From contig CM038471.1 in NCBI GenBank assembly GCA_021464415.1, forward strand, positions 12,047,173 to 12,111,172: 64,000 nt of DNA, written 5' to 3'. Positions 48,211 through 60,474 of this stretch are shown piece after piece. Each line of letters opens with the position of its first letter. Positions within the stretch are counted from its first letter, which is position 1. This stretch comes from Lonicera japonica (taxonomy: Eukaryota > Streptophyta > Magnoliopsida > Dipsacales > Caprifoliaceae). The notes under the pieces are model-generated. The model saw nothing but the letters and a program-made list of their open reading frames with translations. It searched no databases and was not told the origin of the DNA. Position numbers and translations under genes: made by a program.

Positions 48211-48263
48211 AAAGATAGGTACATACTAGGCCCATTGTCGAGGCCTAGTATGTACCTATCTTT
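48211..48263. repeat. perfect 22-bp inverted repeat with 9-nt loop
   Basis: AAAGATAGGTACATACTAGG plus CC (48211-48232) pairs without mismatch with 48242-48263 around the loop CATTGTCGA. A single transcript would form a 22-bp hairpin. It lies about 120 bp before an LTR primer-binding-like site. Confidence 0.9.
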
Positions 48264-48600
48264 TAGGCCGCAACAACATTAATTCTTGGCATTGTGATTT
48301 GTTTACTTTACTCACGTACAAACAAGTCCTACCTATATCCCGAAAATTTAGCCAATTCGGGTATGAGAAAATAATCCGTAATAGCTCGGCGCCATCTGTG
48401 GGAACTGAAAGTTTCTTACAAAAAGTTTACTTCATCAACATGCCATCCACCATGCTGATCCTTACTGTGGTTGTGATGACTAAACTTAACCCAAGACTAA
48501 TCACCGGGTCAAATATGATGATTGTGAATATATGTAATGTTACTCCTATGGCGCAGTACAGGTTTTGAAACAATGCATGGTGTCATCTAATTCTCCACAC
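48264..48600 (+). mobile_element. Tat-type LTR end and primer-binding remnant
   Basis: CGGCGCCATCTGTGGGAA (48387-48404) matches the leader of Tat/Retand elements and is the plus-strand counterpart of the motif at 25296-25315. The preceding 100 bp would be the LTR 3' end. A short frame from 48438 (MPSTMLILTVVVMTK) may be the start of gag, but it soon ends. Confidence 0.45.
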
Positions 48601-48643
48601 AGATAGCAAAAATATAGGCAAAAGAATGATGTGATGTTTGTAA

Positions 48644-49424
48644 TGTTGTGCCCATCGATACTCAGGGCTTGGCCCAGGGCACTAACCAGGCCCGCCGCTC
48701 TGCGCACATAGTAACAAAATTTTCTCTAATTTAAACACCTTTGGCTCATAAGTGTGGGGTTTTAACTTAGAAGTCATTGATACTACGGGGTGACACTCCC
48801 CCACTTATATACCCATGTTGAGTTATACAATTTTTTCATATGGGATCAATGGTTTGAGTCAACCATTCTAAAATATCTCCACCTTGGATCGAACCAGTCC
48901 ACCTTGAACTAACACCGGTCCACCTTGAATCCACCTTTCGACTGTCCATGTATATCACAATTCAACACTATTCATAAGATCATCCACCTTTTGGTCAATG
49001 CAGATCTCGAGGTACACCCTATTTCACCTTACTCAAGGAACCTGGACAACCACCTTTATAGTACCCAGGTTTACGTAGGCTATAGCGACTCCACCCCTGA
49101 CTTCTCCGAGTCTAACTCCACCATAGACTTCACCAAGTCCAGCTATCGGGGCACTTTTTGTAGCGACCTATCACCTTAAGCTCTATCAAGTTCTTCTTGA
49201 CTCCACCGAGCCCAGTTACTGGTACTACTTCACAAGTGCGTGCATTTACCATCGAGTCCTGATACTAATTGTTGTGCCCGCCGACACATGGATCGAGCCC
49301 AGGGCACCGACCGGGACCACTGGTTTGCACACATAGTAATGATATTATCCCCAACTTAACCAACTTTGGGACATAGGTGTGGGGTTTTAACTTAAAAGGC
49401 CTCGATACTATAGGGTGACACTCC
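48644..49424 (-). mobile_element. TRIM-like miniature LTR element
   Basis: Two direct repeats of about 155 bp, 48644-48800 and 49270-49424, both start TGTTGTGCCC and share GGTGTGGGGTTTTAACTTA-like words (GTGTGGGGTTTTAACTTA) and GGTGACACTCC. On the minus strand the upstream repeat ends CACAACA and is followed by TAGTATCAGGACTC, a degenerate tRNA-Met primer-binding site. The internal part is only about 470 bp and non-coding. Divergence between the repeats is high, so the element is old. The outer borders are approximate. Confidence 0.55.
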
Positions 49425-49870
49425 TATATTATAGCGTTTTTTATGCAAAAATTGCCACAGTTTTCGGCGTTTTTAAGGTGTCCAAAATTTCCCCCGGATC
49501 TAGAAATAGGATATAAGCGTCTCCTTCCTTGGTATGCTCCTTAAACCTAAATTTAAGAAGGTTGCAACTTCCACCATTTTCTTTTTCACTTAAACTATGT
49601 ACGCTTCTATTTTAAAGGTGTGTCTATTTATGGTATTTTATTTTGTATTATACTTCACATATAAACAATTTGTAATATGAATAAATTTTGTTTGACTATT
49701 TATAGTATGAGATTATTGGTATTTGATTATTTGTAGTGTGAGATTAATGGTGTTTGATTATTTGTAGTGTGAGATTGATGGTGTTTGATTACTTGTATAT
49801 ATGTAGATCTATGTATGCAAAATGTAGATATTTATGGTTATATGTCAAATTTTTCCATATTGTATATATG
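49425..49870. other. possible 5' part of the disrupted MULE
   Basis: TATAGCGTTTTTTATGCAAA and CACAGTTTTCGGCGTTTTT near 49433-49480 look like the arm of a DNA transposon. From 49690 to 49790 a unit with GTGTGAGATT(A/G)ATGGTGTTTGATTA repeats about three times at roughly 39 bp. The LTR element at 49871 separates this from the MULE transposase at 60985. Linkage of the two sides is inferred. Confidence 0.35.
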
Positions 49871-51532
49871 TGTGAGAACCCGCGTTCTTGTCGCCTGAGT
49901 CCTCGTGGGTGACGATTCCGTGTTACTTTGAAAATCATTTTTTGAAAAGAATAAGAGTCACCAGTTTATTTTACTAAACAAACAAAAGAGTTGTGTAAAA
50001 AAGACATATTTATGGACTAAATATCCTTTAGTCTATTAATTAAACTGGCATATATGGCACTAATGTTCTCATAATCGAGTATTTATCACATATACACCAC
50101 AATCTATGATTTAGATTGGATATATAGCGATTATTGATTCCTTCGTATAATAATGCCGCTAATCCGGGATTTTGGAAAAATAAGAAAATAATACTACCAT
50201 TTTGGAAATGGATTAGGGTTTGTTATTTGCCTTTGGTTTTCCAAAATAATTTGAAAAAGAGTTTTGAAGAGCTATCAAGTGATAGAAATTATGCAGACAA
50301 GAATATGAATTATAAAACTGACGAATAAATAAAAGAAGAGAGAGAAAATTATACCTGAGCCCCCTTGGAGGGAGAGAGTAAGGGTCTCTTAGTGTGTACC
50401 ACGAAATCCCTTTGATTGTTGATGAAAAATATGAATGGAGGGGGGGGGTCTATTTATAGTTGAAAAATGCTTAGAGAGCAAGAAAAGATATTATAACCAA
50501 GAATCTTGGAGCTTATCACGAATCCTTCCCATCGTTGGATCATGCTTATTTTTATATATGTATTGGGAATATAAGTCTTCTAAATCTTTTCAAAATTTCA
50601 GATCGATCGGAGTTCGGGAAGGACTCCTTTTGCTCTGATTGGTACGAAGAGTTTGTTTCCGTGTAGGAAAGGTACTTGTTGTAGACAAGGTCACTTGTTT
50701 GTACGACAAGTCAAGTTCTAACCACTGGATCATGCTAATTTTTGGATATGTGTTGGGAATAGGAGACTTATAGACCTTGTAAAAAAATTTAAGATGATCG
50801 GAGTTCCGAAAGGACTTGTTCTCCTCAGATTTCTACAAAGATTTTTTCCCGCACAGGAAACATACTTGTGTACAACAACCTCACTTGTTGTATGATAAGT
50901 GAACTTCTAGCCGTTGGATTTTCTTGAATTTTGGATATATTTTCCCTATAAAGGTTTTCTAATTTTTATCCAAATTTGAGATAATCAGAATTCGGGAAGG
51001 CCTCCATTTACTTTAATTTGCTATGAAGGACATTTCGACTAGAATTGCACAATAGACGAATTGATTTTTGATGATCCCATGTCCGAAAAAGCTGAACTTT
51101 GAATATATTCTTCCCAAAATAATACCTATCCACTGACAAAACTTCAGATCATTTTAACTTTGAGAAGGCCTCCATTTGATCACCCGAAATGAACTCCCAA
51201 TTTTCTGAATTTTTGGAGATTTGACTATCGGATCGAGCTGATTTTCAGTATGTTTCTCCTTATGGTAGTTTATAACAAACCTCAATGTTTTATGATGATC
51301 ATAAATGGGGAAATCTCCTTTCACAAGTTTCTAGGAGTTTTTGACAGTTTTCGGTTTCTGCAATTTCTTGTAATTCTCATAACTTCTCATCTAGGCGTCT
51401 TTTCGGCTTTCTTCTTTGACCTGTATCACATGTACATAGTATATGTGCATCTAGAAATACTCGTGCGTTCATGCGTGTTCATTTCTTTAGAGATCAGGAT
51501 TCTTGCGAGGGTCGCAAAATGAGGTGTTCACA
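49871..51532 (-). repeat. left LTR (3' LTR in element orientation)
   Basis: Matches the right LTR along its length but lacks about 340 bp (counterpart of roughly 58612-58998). The join falls after GGACTAAATATC near 50027. Shared landmarks are CGCCTGAGTCCTCGTGGGTG and TCTTGCGAGGGTCGCAAAAT. Confidence 0.88.
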
Positions 51533-51739
51533 TATCCTCTCGGCCTGGGTTCTTTGTGAAGCAAAAAAACTAGGTCGATCACAAGAACACATTATTTTGT
51601 GACACTCGCATAAATCATAAGTGATGTTTTGTAAACAATGCTATGTAGATGATGTTATGTTGTGTTATTTATCTCCGCTTGGAGATGGATGGGTGATTTC
51701 GGGTATGCTCAGAACATGCCCAGTGCTTGTACTAGGACT

Positions 51740-52650
51740 TTGTTCTATTGTATTCCCTACTAATAGGGATGGTTCGGTGAAAGATTCTGATTTGAGCGTT
51801 GAGCTGATGTACTCCCATCGGTAGAGACGGTTCTATCAACGACTTTGATTTGGGTGTTGAGCTGATGTACTCCCATTGTAGGGATGGTTTTGTCAACGAT
51901 TCTGATTAGGGTGTTGAGCTAATATACTTCCATATATAGAAACGATTCTTTCAACAATTCTGATTGGGTGTTGAGCTGATGTACTCCCATCGGTAGGGAC
52001 GGTTCTGTCAACGATTATGATTGGGGTGTTGAGCTGGTGTACTCTCATCAGTAGGAACGGTTCTGTCAACAGTTCTGATTGGGGTGTTGAGCTGGTGTAC
52101 TCCCATCGGTAGGGACAGTTCTGTCAACGATTCTGATTGGGGTGTCGAGCTGATGTACTCCCATCAGTAAGGAAGATTGTGTCAATGATTCTGATTAGGT
52201 GTTAGGCTGATGTACTCCCATTGGTAGGGACGGTTCTGTCAACGATTTTAATTGGGGTGTTGAGCTGATGTACTCCTATCGGTAGGGACGGTTCTGTCAA
52301 TAATTTGATTGGGGTGTTGAGCTGATGTACTTTCATCGATAGGGACGGTTTTGTCAACGATTCTAATTGGGGTGTTGAGCTGATGTACTCCCATCAATAA
52401 GGACGGTTTTGTCAACGATTCTGACTTGGGTGTTGAGCTGATGTACTCTAATTAATAGGGATGGTTCTGTCAATAATTTGATTGGGGTGTTGAGCTGATG
52501 TACTCCCATCGGTAGGGACGATTCTGTTAACGATTCTGATTGAGTGTTGAGCTAATGTACTCCTATCGGTAGGGATGGTTCTATCAATGATTCTGATTAA
52601 GTAATGTGCTGATGTACTTCCATCGGTAGAGACGATTTTGTCAACGATTC
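51740..52650. repeat. 58-bp tandem array, about 15 copies
   Basis: The unit starts GGTAGGGACGGTTCTGTCAA, continues CGATTCTGATTGGGGTGTTG and ends AGCTGATGTACTCCCATC. The period is 58 bp with a few short units. Copies differ by several substitutions each. It lies about 200 bp inside the left LTR, in the 3' untranslated region of the element on the minus strand. Where copies stay in frame, minus-strand translations show a repeating RIVDRTVPTDGS-like peptide, which I regard as incidental because 58 is not a multiple of three. Confidence 0.92.
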
Positions 52651-52659
52651 TGATTCGAT

Positions 52660-53120
52660 TAGTTTGAAATGGTGAGGGCAAGTGGTCTGGTAGGGATATG
52701 ATGGTTGATGGTCTGCTAGAGACATTGCTTTGGTTTGAGAGTTTACAGCAGATGGTCTACTGGGGATATTGCTTTGGCTTGATTGGGGATCCACTAGGGA
52801 TATGATGATTCATGGTCTGCTGGAGGCATTGTTCTGGTTAGGGAAGGTTGGTGATCTACTGAGAATATGATGGTTGATCGTTTGCTGAGGAAATGAGAAT
52901 TCCTACTGGCTAAGATATAGGCTAAGGGTTGGAGATATGCTGGGGATATGATGATTGATGGTTTGCTGAGGATATGATGAATTCTACTGGCTAAGATAAA
53001 GGCTAAGGCTTGGAGATCTGCTGGGGATATGATAATGCAAGGCTGAGATGTGGGGGATTGATGATATGTTGAGGTACTGAAAGTTGATGATTTGCTAAGG
53101 GAGTGAGAGTCTCTGAGAAG
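52660..53120. repeat. degenerate repeat zone, GATGGTTGATGGT/CTGCTGGGGATATG units
   Basis: GGGATATGATG(G/A)TTGATGGT and GGAGATCTGCTGGGGATATG words recur at irregular 60-120 bp spacing. This is a second, older repeat family next to the 58-bp array. Confidence 0.65.
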
Positions 53121-53939
53121 AAATAGAGAGATTAGAGATAGAAAATTTTGGTGTGATATCTTTTTTTGAAAAAAAAAACAAGTACTTTTGGTTAGCTTCT
53201 TTTTTCCTTAAAAAAATATCGAGTTACGTTCTCTCAATTCTCGAACCTCATGCATGAGTTTTTGGACTTTGCCTCTTGCTTTGCTTCCGTGGCATTTTTC
53301 TCATGTCCCCAGGGTACGATTATGCTTATTATTTTCTTACTTTGTGAGAGGAGAATTTTTTGTGTGCCTGCATCTTTTTCTATTTTTCAATGCCCTTATT
53401 CTTCCTTAATTATTTGCAAGCTTTTTTGATGTAGCTTATTTGTTTTTTCTTGCATGGTCAACAGCCTTCCTCACCCAAGACGTAGCCCTGGGCCTTTTAG
53501 CCTAGCTGCCAAACTTGGTGTGGCTCTCACTGCCATATTTTTTCTATTTTTTCAATTTTTCTTTTCTTTTGGCATTATGAGATTTATCTTCTTTTCTACT
53601 CTTTTAATTTTTTCTTGTACCCACTTTGTTCCTTCTCACTTTGTCATGTTTTCTGAGTATCATCGTCCTTGCGATTTGAGAATGTTTGCTTTACAAGTTC
53701 GCATTTGACATTATCGTGCTGTGTTTGTGATTTTCAGTTCGAGAACTTTTGGAAGCATGTCTTGAAGACTTCTTTAGAAGAGAAAATGCTAGGCCAAAAG
53801 CTCTTTTTATGGGGTTTGTTCCCCGCGTATCAATTGCAACATTTTCTCATTCCGATCTTTCTCTCTCTAACTTTCTCTTACATCTTTTCAAATGGGGCTT
53901 TTTTGGTTTGTGAATAGGGTTTAGGATTTACTGTAGAAA

Positions 53940-54210
53940 GGGCTTTAGTATGTGCCCATAGAAAGGATTGGAATTGCCTGTAGAAAGGGCTTTGAATTTA
54001 CCTGTAGAAAGGGCTTTGGATTTGCCTGTAGAAAGGGCTTTGGAATGATGCCTGTAAAAAGAGCTTTGGAATGGTGCCTGTAGAAAAGGCTTTGGATCGT
54101 GCCTTCGCAGAGGGCTTCTCTTCTCATCGTGCATCCGCAGAGGGGTGCTCTTCTCATTGTGCCTCCGCAGAGGGGTACTAATCATGTCATCATACCTCTG
54201 TAGAGGGCTT
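53940..54210. repeat. short tandem array, CCTGTAGAAAGGGCTTTGGA units
   Basis: Six to seven copies of a 23-30 bp unit with TGTAGAAAGGGCTTTGGA (53932-54095) run into three copies of a related unit with CGCAGAGGG(G/C)TGCTCTTCTC. Both occur inside the LTR element. Confidence 0.8.
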
Positions 54211-54299
54211 GTGCTGAAACTTGACTCTATGGGATTATGATGTGATTTAACTCTCTGGGGTGAATGATACTGTGATGATCGGGAGTGTGATGGTGGTGT

Positions 54300-55876
54300 T
54301 GTTGACCTTGTTGGTCTTAATCTTATTTTGATAATAACAATAATTTAATTATGTGTAATTTAACATGTTTCTTGGTTTAAGATTATAGTTTCCTTACTTG
54401 GAAAATCAAAAAAGCATGCCACTTGACAAGGATCATTCAATCAATATTCGATCAAGTCAACAAAGCATTGGACAAGTCAAAGAAGATCAATCCCATCACA
54501 ATGCAATTCATGAAGATCAAGATCAAGAATCACAGGCAAAAGCTTCAAATGAAGATCAAATTGAAGAAACAAATCGAAACATTCAAAGACTCGTTAATTC
54601 GATAATTGAGTGAATGCTTAGGATTTATGTAAAGTTTCTTAGTTGATTGTTTATATAGCTCATACATATTGAAATATCATTCTTAGATTGATCAAAATTA
54701 GTTTAGGATTTATGTAAAGTTTCTTAGTTGATTGTTTATATAGCTCATACATATTGAAATATCATTCTGAGATTGATCAAAATTAGTTTGAATCAAAATT
54801 TATTTCAAAACATCATTCTTACAAAAACCGGTTTTGAAATAAATTCATATTAAATTCAAATGATCATATTTTGAGTTTTTCTGAAAATAGGTTTCTTATA
54901 AACTTATTTTTAAGGTCCTCAAAGCACTAGAATTGATTTAGGAGCTTATATGCAAAAGTGCAAAAATTGGAATTTTTGGCCTTTTGGCCTGATGGACAGT
55001 CTGGTCCATCAGTCGACTGATGGCTTGTACTCAGTCGACTAAGGACCACTCAGTCAACTGATGAGCCTTGCTCAATCGACTGATGGCCCAGAATATAACC
55101 GTTGGATTTTTTATTTTTTACCATTTTTGGTACCAAACTTCAACCAAACCTCACAAATGGCCATATCAGTTTTGGGACTATTCATACACTATCTAAGACA
55201 CATTTTGACCACCTTGAATCATTCCTATACTCTATTCTTCATCTATTTTCATCATTCAAAGATTCAAGAAATGTTTTGATCAATCATTAATTAATTGAGC
55301 TATAAATCTTGATTAAATAAGATAACTTTAGTGTGAGTTTTAAATTATATCTATCAAACACTTGAGAGTTGTTTTTCATTGGTGTGAATCATCAATCAAT
55401 TTGTATTCAAATTGTGAGAGGTCAATCTCATAGGAAAACAAGAAGGTAAATTCGTGTTTAGTGTTTGTGAGAGGTAAATCTCACAAATTAGCAAAAGATA
55501 GATTCTTGTGTGAATATTGTGGTAAAACAATATTTGTAAAGAGTGTGTGAGACAACAACACTTGTAGATGTTTGATTTTCACTCGGAAGGAGATTGATTT
55601 TAGTGAAAATTCTCGAGGAACTAACCGAGCGCGGACTATGGTTTAGGAAACCAAAACAGTGAGGACAAAAAGTCTTGGCTTCAAATTGGTTTAATCTTTC
55701 TAACTCAAGCTCCTTATTTGATTGCATTTATATTTATTGATTGCTCTTGGGATTAATTTCTTGGTTGATTATTTGCTTGCATTTCTTGATATACTTGTTT
55801 AGCTAGTTAAATTGCTTAAACATTTTGAAAAAGTTTTTAATTCCGCAGTAAGCCCCTCTAAGGTTGAATTCCGACA
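54300..55876 (+). mobile_element. possible Copia-type solo LTR inside the larger element
   Basis: The segment starts TGTTGACCTTGTTGGTCTTA, a common Copia LTR beginning, and could end GAATTCCGACA at 55876. It carries four copies of the AGTCGACTGA-type palindrome near 55013-55085, often seen in such LTRs. I found no matching 5-bp flanks, so the borders and the call are tentative. Confidence 0.38.
54619..54787 (+). repeat. 84-bp tandem duplication
   Basis: Two adjacent copies of a unit containing GGATTTATGTAAAGTTTCTT and CTCATACATATTGAAATATC, differing at about one position. Very recent in appearance. Confidence 0.88.
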
Positions 55877-56589
55877 AACATGTGTGACTAACCATCGAGG
55901 TACATACTGGGATGCGACGACAAAGCGTGTCTGGTAAGTCGTGGAGCCTAGTGCTTATGTGTTCTTGGACTGGTGTGTGATACGCTTATGCAACTGTTCA
56001 TATGTATGCACTATGCTATGATTTCCTAAATTTTAGATATTCGTATACTTCTTAAATCATCGCACCATCGTTTTGAAAAGTTGGTTTTGAAAAGGTCGTG
56101 AATCTTGAGTTTTTTTATTTATAAGTATGTTACGTTACTCGAAATCATCTAAATGTAAATGTATGCATGCAAGACCGATTATTTTTCGAGAACATAGCAA
56201 CAGTGAAAAGACAAATATTGATTTTCGGTCAATTAGTGAGTGAATGCAAGGTGATATCAGTCATAAGAGAAATAGCGTGCTTTTGTCTTGGGATTCTGCT
56301 GATCTTGCGTCATACTTCCATCTTGACACATTTCTCTTTGCTTGTTGATTCTTAGGCCTATCAAAATCCATTCGAGTTACTGCTTTTGCTCATACCCACA
56401 ATCTCAGGAGGATTACCAATATTCTGTATTTTCATGAGTGGGTATGGACAGGCTTGATTCTTGAAAGAGGCGGGGGCTTTCAGTTGCTAAACCAATTGAT
56501 TGACTTGATTCTACCTTCAGAGTTTTTTGGTTCTGCTGATAGGACAACAATAGGGTCGTGGTGATGTGGGTAGAACATCCTCAGTGCGA

Positions 56590-56910
56590 ATGATGAATGG
56601 AGAGGTTAGTCTTTAGAGAGCTATTCGGGTCTTCTTATCGATACCCTCAGTAGATGTACCCTCGGCACCCTCAATATATGCGAATGATGATGGTGAGGCT
56701 AGTCTTCAGAGAGTTGTCCTGGTATTCTTGTCGAAATCCATAGTGCATATACCTTCTACACCCTTAGTGTATGTGAACGATGATGGTGAGGCTAGCCTTC
56801 AGGGAGCTGTTCGGGTCTTCTTGTCGACACCTTTAGTGCATATACCCTCTACACCCTTAGTGTATTTGAACGATGATGGTGAGGCTAGTCTTCGGGGTGC
56901 TGTTATGATC
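56590..56910 (+). repeat. tandem repeat of about 96 bp, 3-4 copies
   Basis: Units carry GATGATGGTGAGGCTAGTCT and (A/T)CACCCT(T/C)AGTGTAT words. The 121-codon frame across it (56728-57093) repeats TPLVYVNDDGEASL. I do not recognise the peptide and think it is incidental to the repeat. Confidence 0.75.
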
Positions 56911-58459
56911 TACATCAAGGATGGCTTAAGGATTATGGTTTTGAAGGGGTTGGTTATGTTTAGGGTTCAACTAGGCGGTTTCAAGATCTTGCACCGGTGG
57001 TACAACGATGTTGGCAGGGGCCATAGGAAGTGGGTGGTTGATGTTGGCATAAACTGGGATAATATATTAGAGAATGTTAGGTGGGGCTACTAGGTCTCGA
57101 GTTTAGTTGCTTTCGGTTAGGTATGGATTTGGATTTAGTTGATTTGGTTCAGCAGGTGTTCTGACAGTGATTAGGGCTCAAGATGGGCTTGGGTGCCCAC
57201 TTGGTGATCCTTCATGATGTCTACAAACTGGGTCAGATCATGGATTAGTTGATATAAATGTTCAAGGGTTAAGGTACCACCTTCAGTTTGCGAGAGAACG
57301 GGACTAGGCGGTGAATCCTCCGCATGAGAAGTTTCACCTTAATTATCCTTAGTATTGTCGACCCCGATTTGATGAAGTAGTAGCTCGGTATTACAATGAG
57401 GAGGCATGATCGGTGGTGAGTCTAATCTCCCGAATTGGTTGGTTTAATCTCTGAGAGCCTAGCCAACCAACGCCAGTAGTAGATAATCGGAGTGTGGCGA
57501 AGAATAGGGATAAAGAAATTAGGATTAACCGAAAAATGAATATTTTGCCATGGGTTGCATAATTCTCGAAAAACCTTGACTCGACAGAAAAATAAAATCG
57601 AAAACCACTTTTTGATGATTAGGCGAAAACTGACCGACAACAACAACTTGAGAGCCCACCAAATAGGTTTAGGGTAAGAATATGAATTTCCGGGGTGCCC
57701 TTATAACTTTTCAATTTTTGAAAATCAATTTTTGAAAAGTTTATTTTGGAAAACAACTCATTTTTTTTTAAAAAAAACATTTTGGAAAATCAGGAAGTTC
57801 TCTCCTCTTAAAGTTAATTTTCATGGAAGTAATGATAGGGAAATTATCACTAACTAGTTTTAGTGAGGGATTTCTATGGACGAGGTTGGACAGCCACTGG
57901 CCGTATTTGCCAAACCAAGAGTTGGTATGCATGACAAGGCCTTTTAATATACAAGCGTGGTTTAAAAGGGTAAGGTTTAAGCTCCCTCCTATTTGGCTAG
58001 ATCTTGTTATATACCCCAAGGGCGAGTACATGCAAGGACCTTTTAATATACATTCTGGGTACGTGAGTGTTCTCGTCACTCAATATACCTTAGTTTGGTA
58101 CTTGGCCAAGGAGAGTGGCCCCATGCGCTTTTGACTAGTGTAGACCCGCAAGTCCACGGCCTACTCACGACTTTGGTCCCGAGGTTGATAGGGTAAGTTC
58201 ACACTCGCGATAATGCATGATGATAATGGGTGCGTGCAAAATAACAATTATGAAAGTACATTATGATAAGCGATTTAGGGTTTGTTTGGGTACTTTCAAT
58301 TTTTATTTATGAAAAGATTTTCCTCAAACAATTATTACGAACAAAAAAGGGAATCAGGGTATCCACCTAAATCGCATCTATGTTATCCTAAGATTAAGGC
58401 CGGAAAAGAAAAAAATATGAAAAAAAAACAATTATTTAGAGTATTAATCCTCTCAAACG

Positions 58460-58477
58460 TCCCCAGCAGAGTCACCA
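58460..58477 (-). other. primer-binding-site-like sequence of the LTR element
   Basis: TGGTGACTCTGCTGGGGA on the minus strand, one base inside the right LTR. It is close to TGGCGACTCTGCTGGGGA, which I know from Ogre/Tat-type elements, and sets the element's orientation. Confidence 0.6.
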
Positions 58478-58478
58478 C

Positions 58479-60474
58479 TGTGAGAACCCGCGTTCTCGAC
58501 GCCTGAGTCCTCGTGGGTGGCAATTGTTTTTGAAAAGAATAAGAGTTGCCAATTTTTTTTACTAAACAAACAAAAGGGTTGTGTAAAAGAGACGTATTTA
58601 TGGACTAAATATCATCTTATACACAATGTATGCGAAAATCAGTTGATTCGAAGGTTCGGGGATTAAGTTTCGAATTGGGAAGGTGTTAGGCACCCAATTC
58701 GCCATTTCGGTCTCTTAAGTAGGATATGCACGTATTATAATTTAGTTCTTGCATGCTATTGCTATTACTTTACAGCTTTCAGTTCTTGCTTTAAAAACTA
58801 GGATTTTGGGAATGGGATGAAAACGATGTGTTTCCTAGTTCGCCTATGATTTTGAAAATAAGTGTGTGTGATTTGAAAAAGAGAGTTTGATAATAATAGA
58901 TGCAATGAAACAAGTGATTTTATAAAGTATTGGGCTTTTCAGAAAATGATTCGATGTAGAATCTTATATTCGATGTAATATAATGAGAGTTGACCGATCG
59001 TATACCATAGTCTATTGATTAAACTGGTGTAGATGGCACTAGTGTTATCATAATTGAGTATTTATCACATATACACTGCAATCTATGAGTTAGATTGGAT
59101 ATATAGAGATTATTGATTCATTCGTATAAAAATGCCACTAATTCGGGATTTTGGAAAAATAAGAAAGTTATAATACCATTTTGGAAATTGGATTAGGGTT
59201 TTTTATACGCCTTTGGTTTTGAAAAACAATTTGAAAAAGACTTTTGAAAAACTATCAAGCGATAGAAATTATGCAGACAACAATATGAATTATAAAACTG
59301 ATGAATAAATAAAATAAGAGAGAGAACATTATACTTGAGCCCCCTTGGAGGGAGAGAGTAAGGATCTCTTAGTGTGTATCATGAAATCCCTTTGATTGTT
59401 GATGAAAAATATGAATGGAGGGGGGTATATTTATAGTTGAAAAATGCTTGGAAAGTAAGAAAAGATATTATAACCAGGACTCTTGGAGATTATCGTGAAG
59501 CCTTCCCACTATTGGATCATGCTTATTTTTAGATATGTATTGGAAATAGAAGTCTTCTAGATCTTGTCAAAATTTCAGATCGATCGGAGTTCGGGAAGAA
59601 CTCCTTTTGCTTTGATTAGTACGAAGAGTTTGTTTCCTCGTAGGAAAGGTACTTGTTGTAGACAAGGTCACTTGTATGTACGATAAGTCAAGTTCTAACT
59701 GTTGGATCATGCTGATTTTTGGATGTATGATGGGAATAGGATACATATAGACCTTTTAAAAAATTGAAGACAATCAGAGTTTAGAAAGGACTCGTCTCCT
59801 CAGATTTCTACAAAGAGTTTTTCCCGCGCAGGAAACGTACTTGCGTACAACAACCTCACTTGTTGTACGACAAGTGAACTTATAGCCGTTAGATTTTCCT
59901 AAATTTTGGATATGTTTTCCCTCGAAATGTTTTCTAACTTTTATCCAAATTTGAGATCGATCAGAATTCCGAAAGGCCTTCAATTGACTTTAATTTGCTA
60001 CGAAGGACATTTCAACTAGAATTGCACGATAGACGAATTGATTCTTGATGATCCTATGTCCGACAAAGCTGAAATTTGAATATGTTCTTCCCCACAATAA
60101 TACCTATCTATTGAACAAACTTTAGATCATTTGAACTTCGAGAAGGCCTCCATTTTATCACCCAAAATAAACTCCCGATTTTTTGAATTTTTGGAGATCC
60201 GACCGTCGGATTGAGCTAATTTTTGAATATGTTTCTAATTATGGTACTGTATAACAATCCTCAAAGTTTGAGGATGATCAAAAATGGGTAACTCTCCTTT
60301 CAATATTTCTTGTAATTCTCGTAACTTCTCATCCGGGTGTCTTTTCGACTTTTTTATTTGACATGTATTACATGTACATAGTATGTGTGTATTTAGGAAT
60401 GCTCGTGCATGCATGCGTGTTCATTTCTTTGGATATCAGGATTCTTGCGAGGGTCGCAAAATATGGTGTTCACA
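58479..60474 (-). repeat. right LTR (5' LTR in element orientation)
   Basis: Full-length 1996-bp copy bounded by TGTGAGAACC and GGTGTTCACA. Contains the roughly 340 bp deleted from the left LTR, including AGGTGTTAGGCACCCAATTC near 58680. Confidence 0.88.

Noticed and set aside
51740..52794. Repeat-protein gene on the minus strand (RIVDRTVPTDGS repeats)
   Set aside because: The frame arises from a 58-bp DNA repeat that changes frame at each unit, with no promoter or stable long ORF.
54398..54613. Glutamine- and aspartate-rich 71-codon ORF as a gene
   Set aside because: It lies inside the LTR element next to a recent tandem duplication, is compositionally biased and shows no domain.
49871..60474. 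Two separate solo LTRs rather than one element
   Set aside because: The perfect ATATG repeat occurs only at the outermost ends, and a primer-binding-like motif lies just inside the right LTR, so a single element is the simpler reading.
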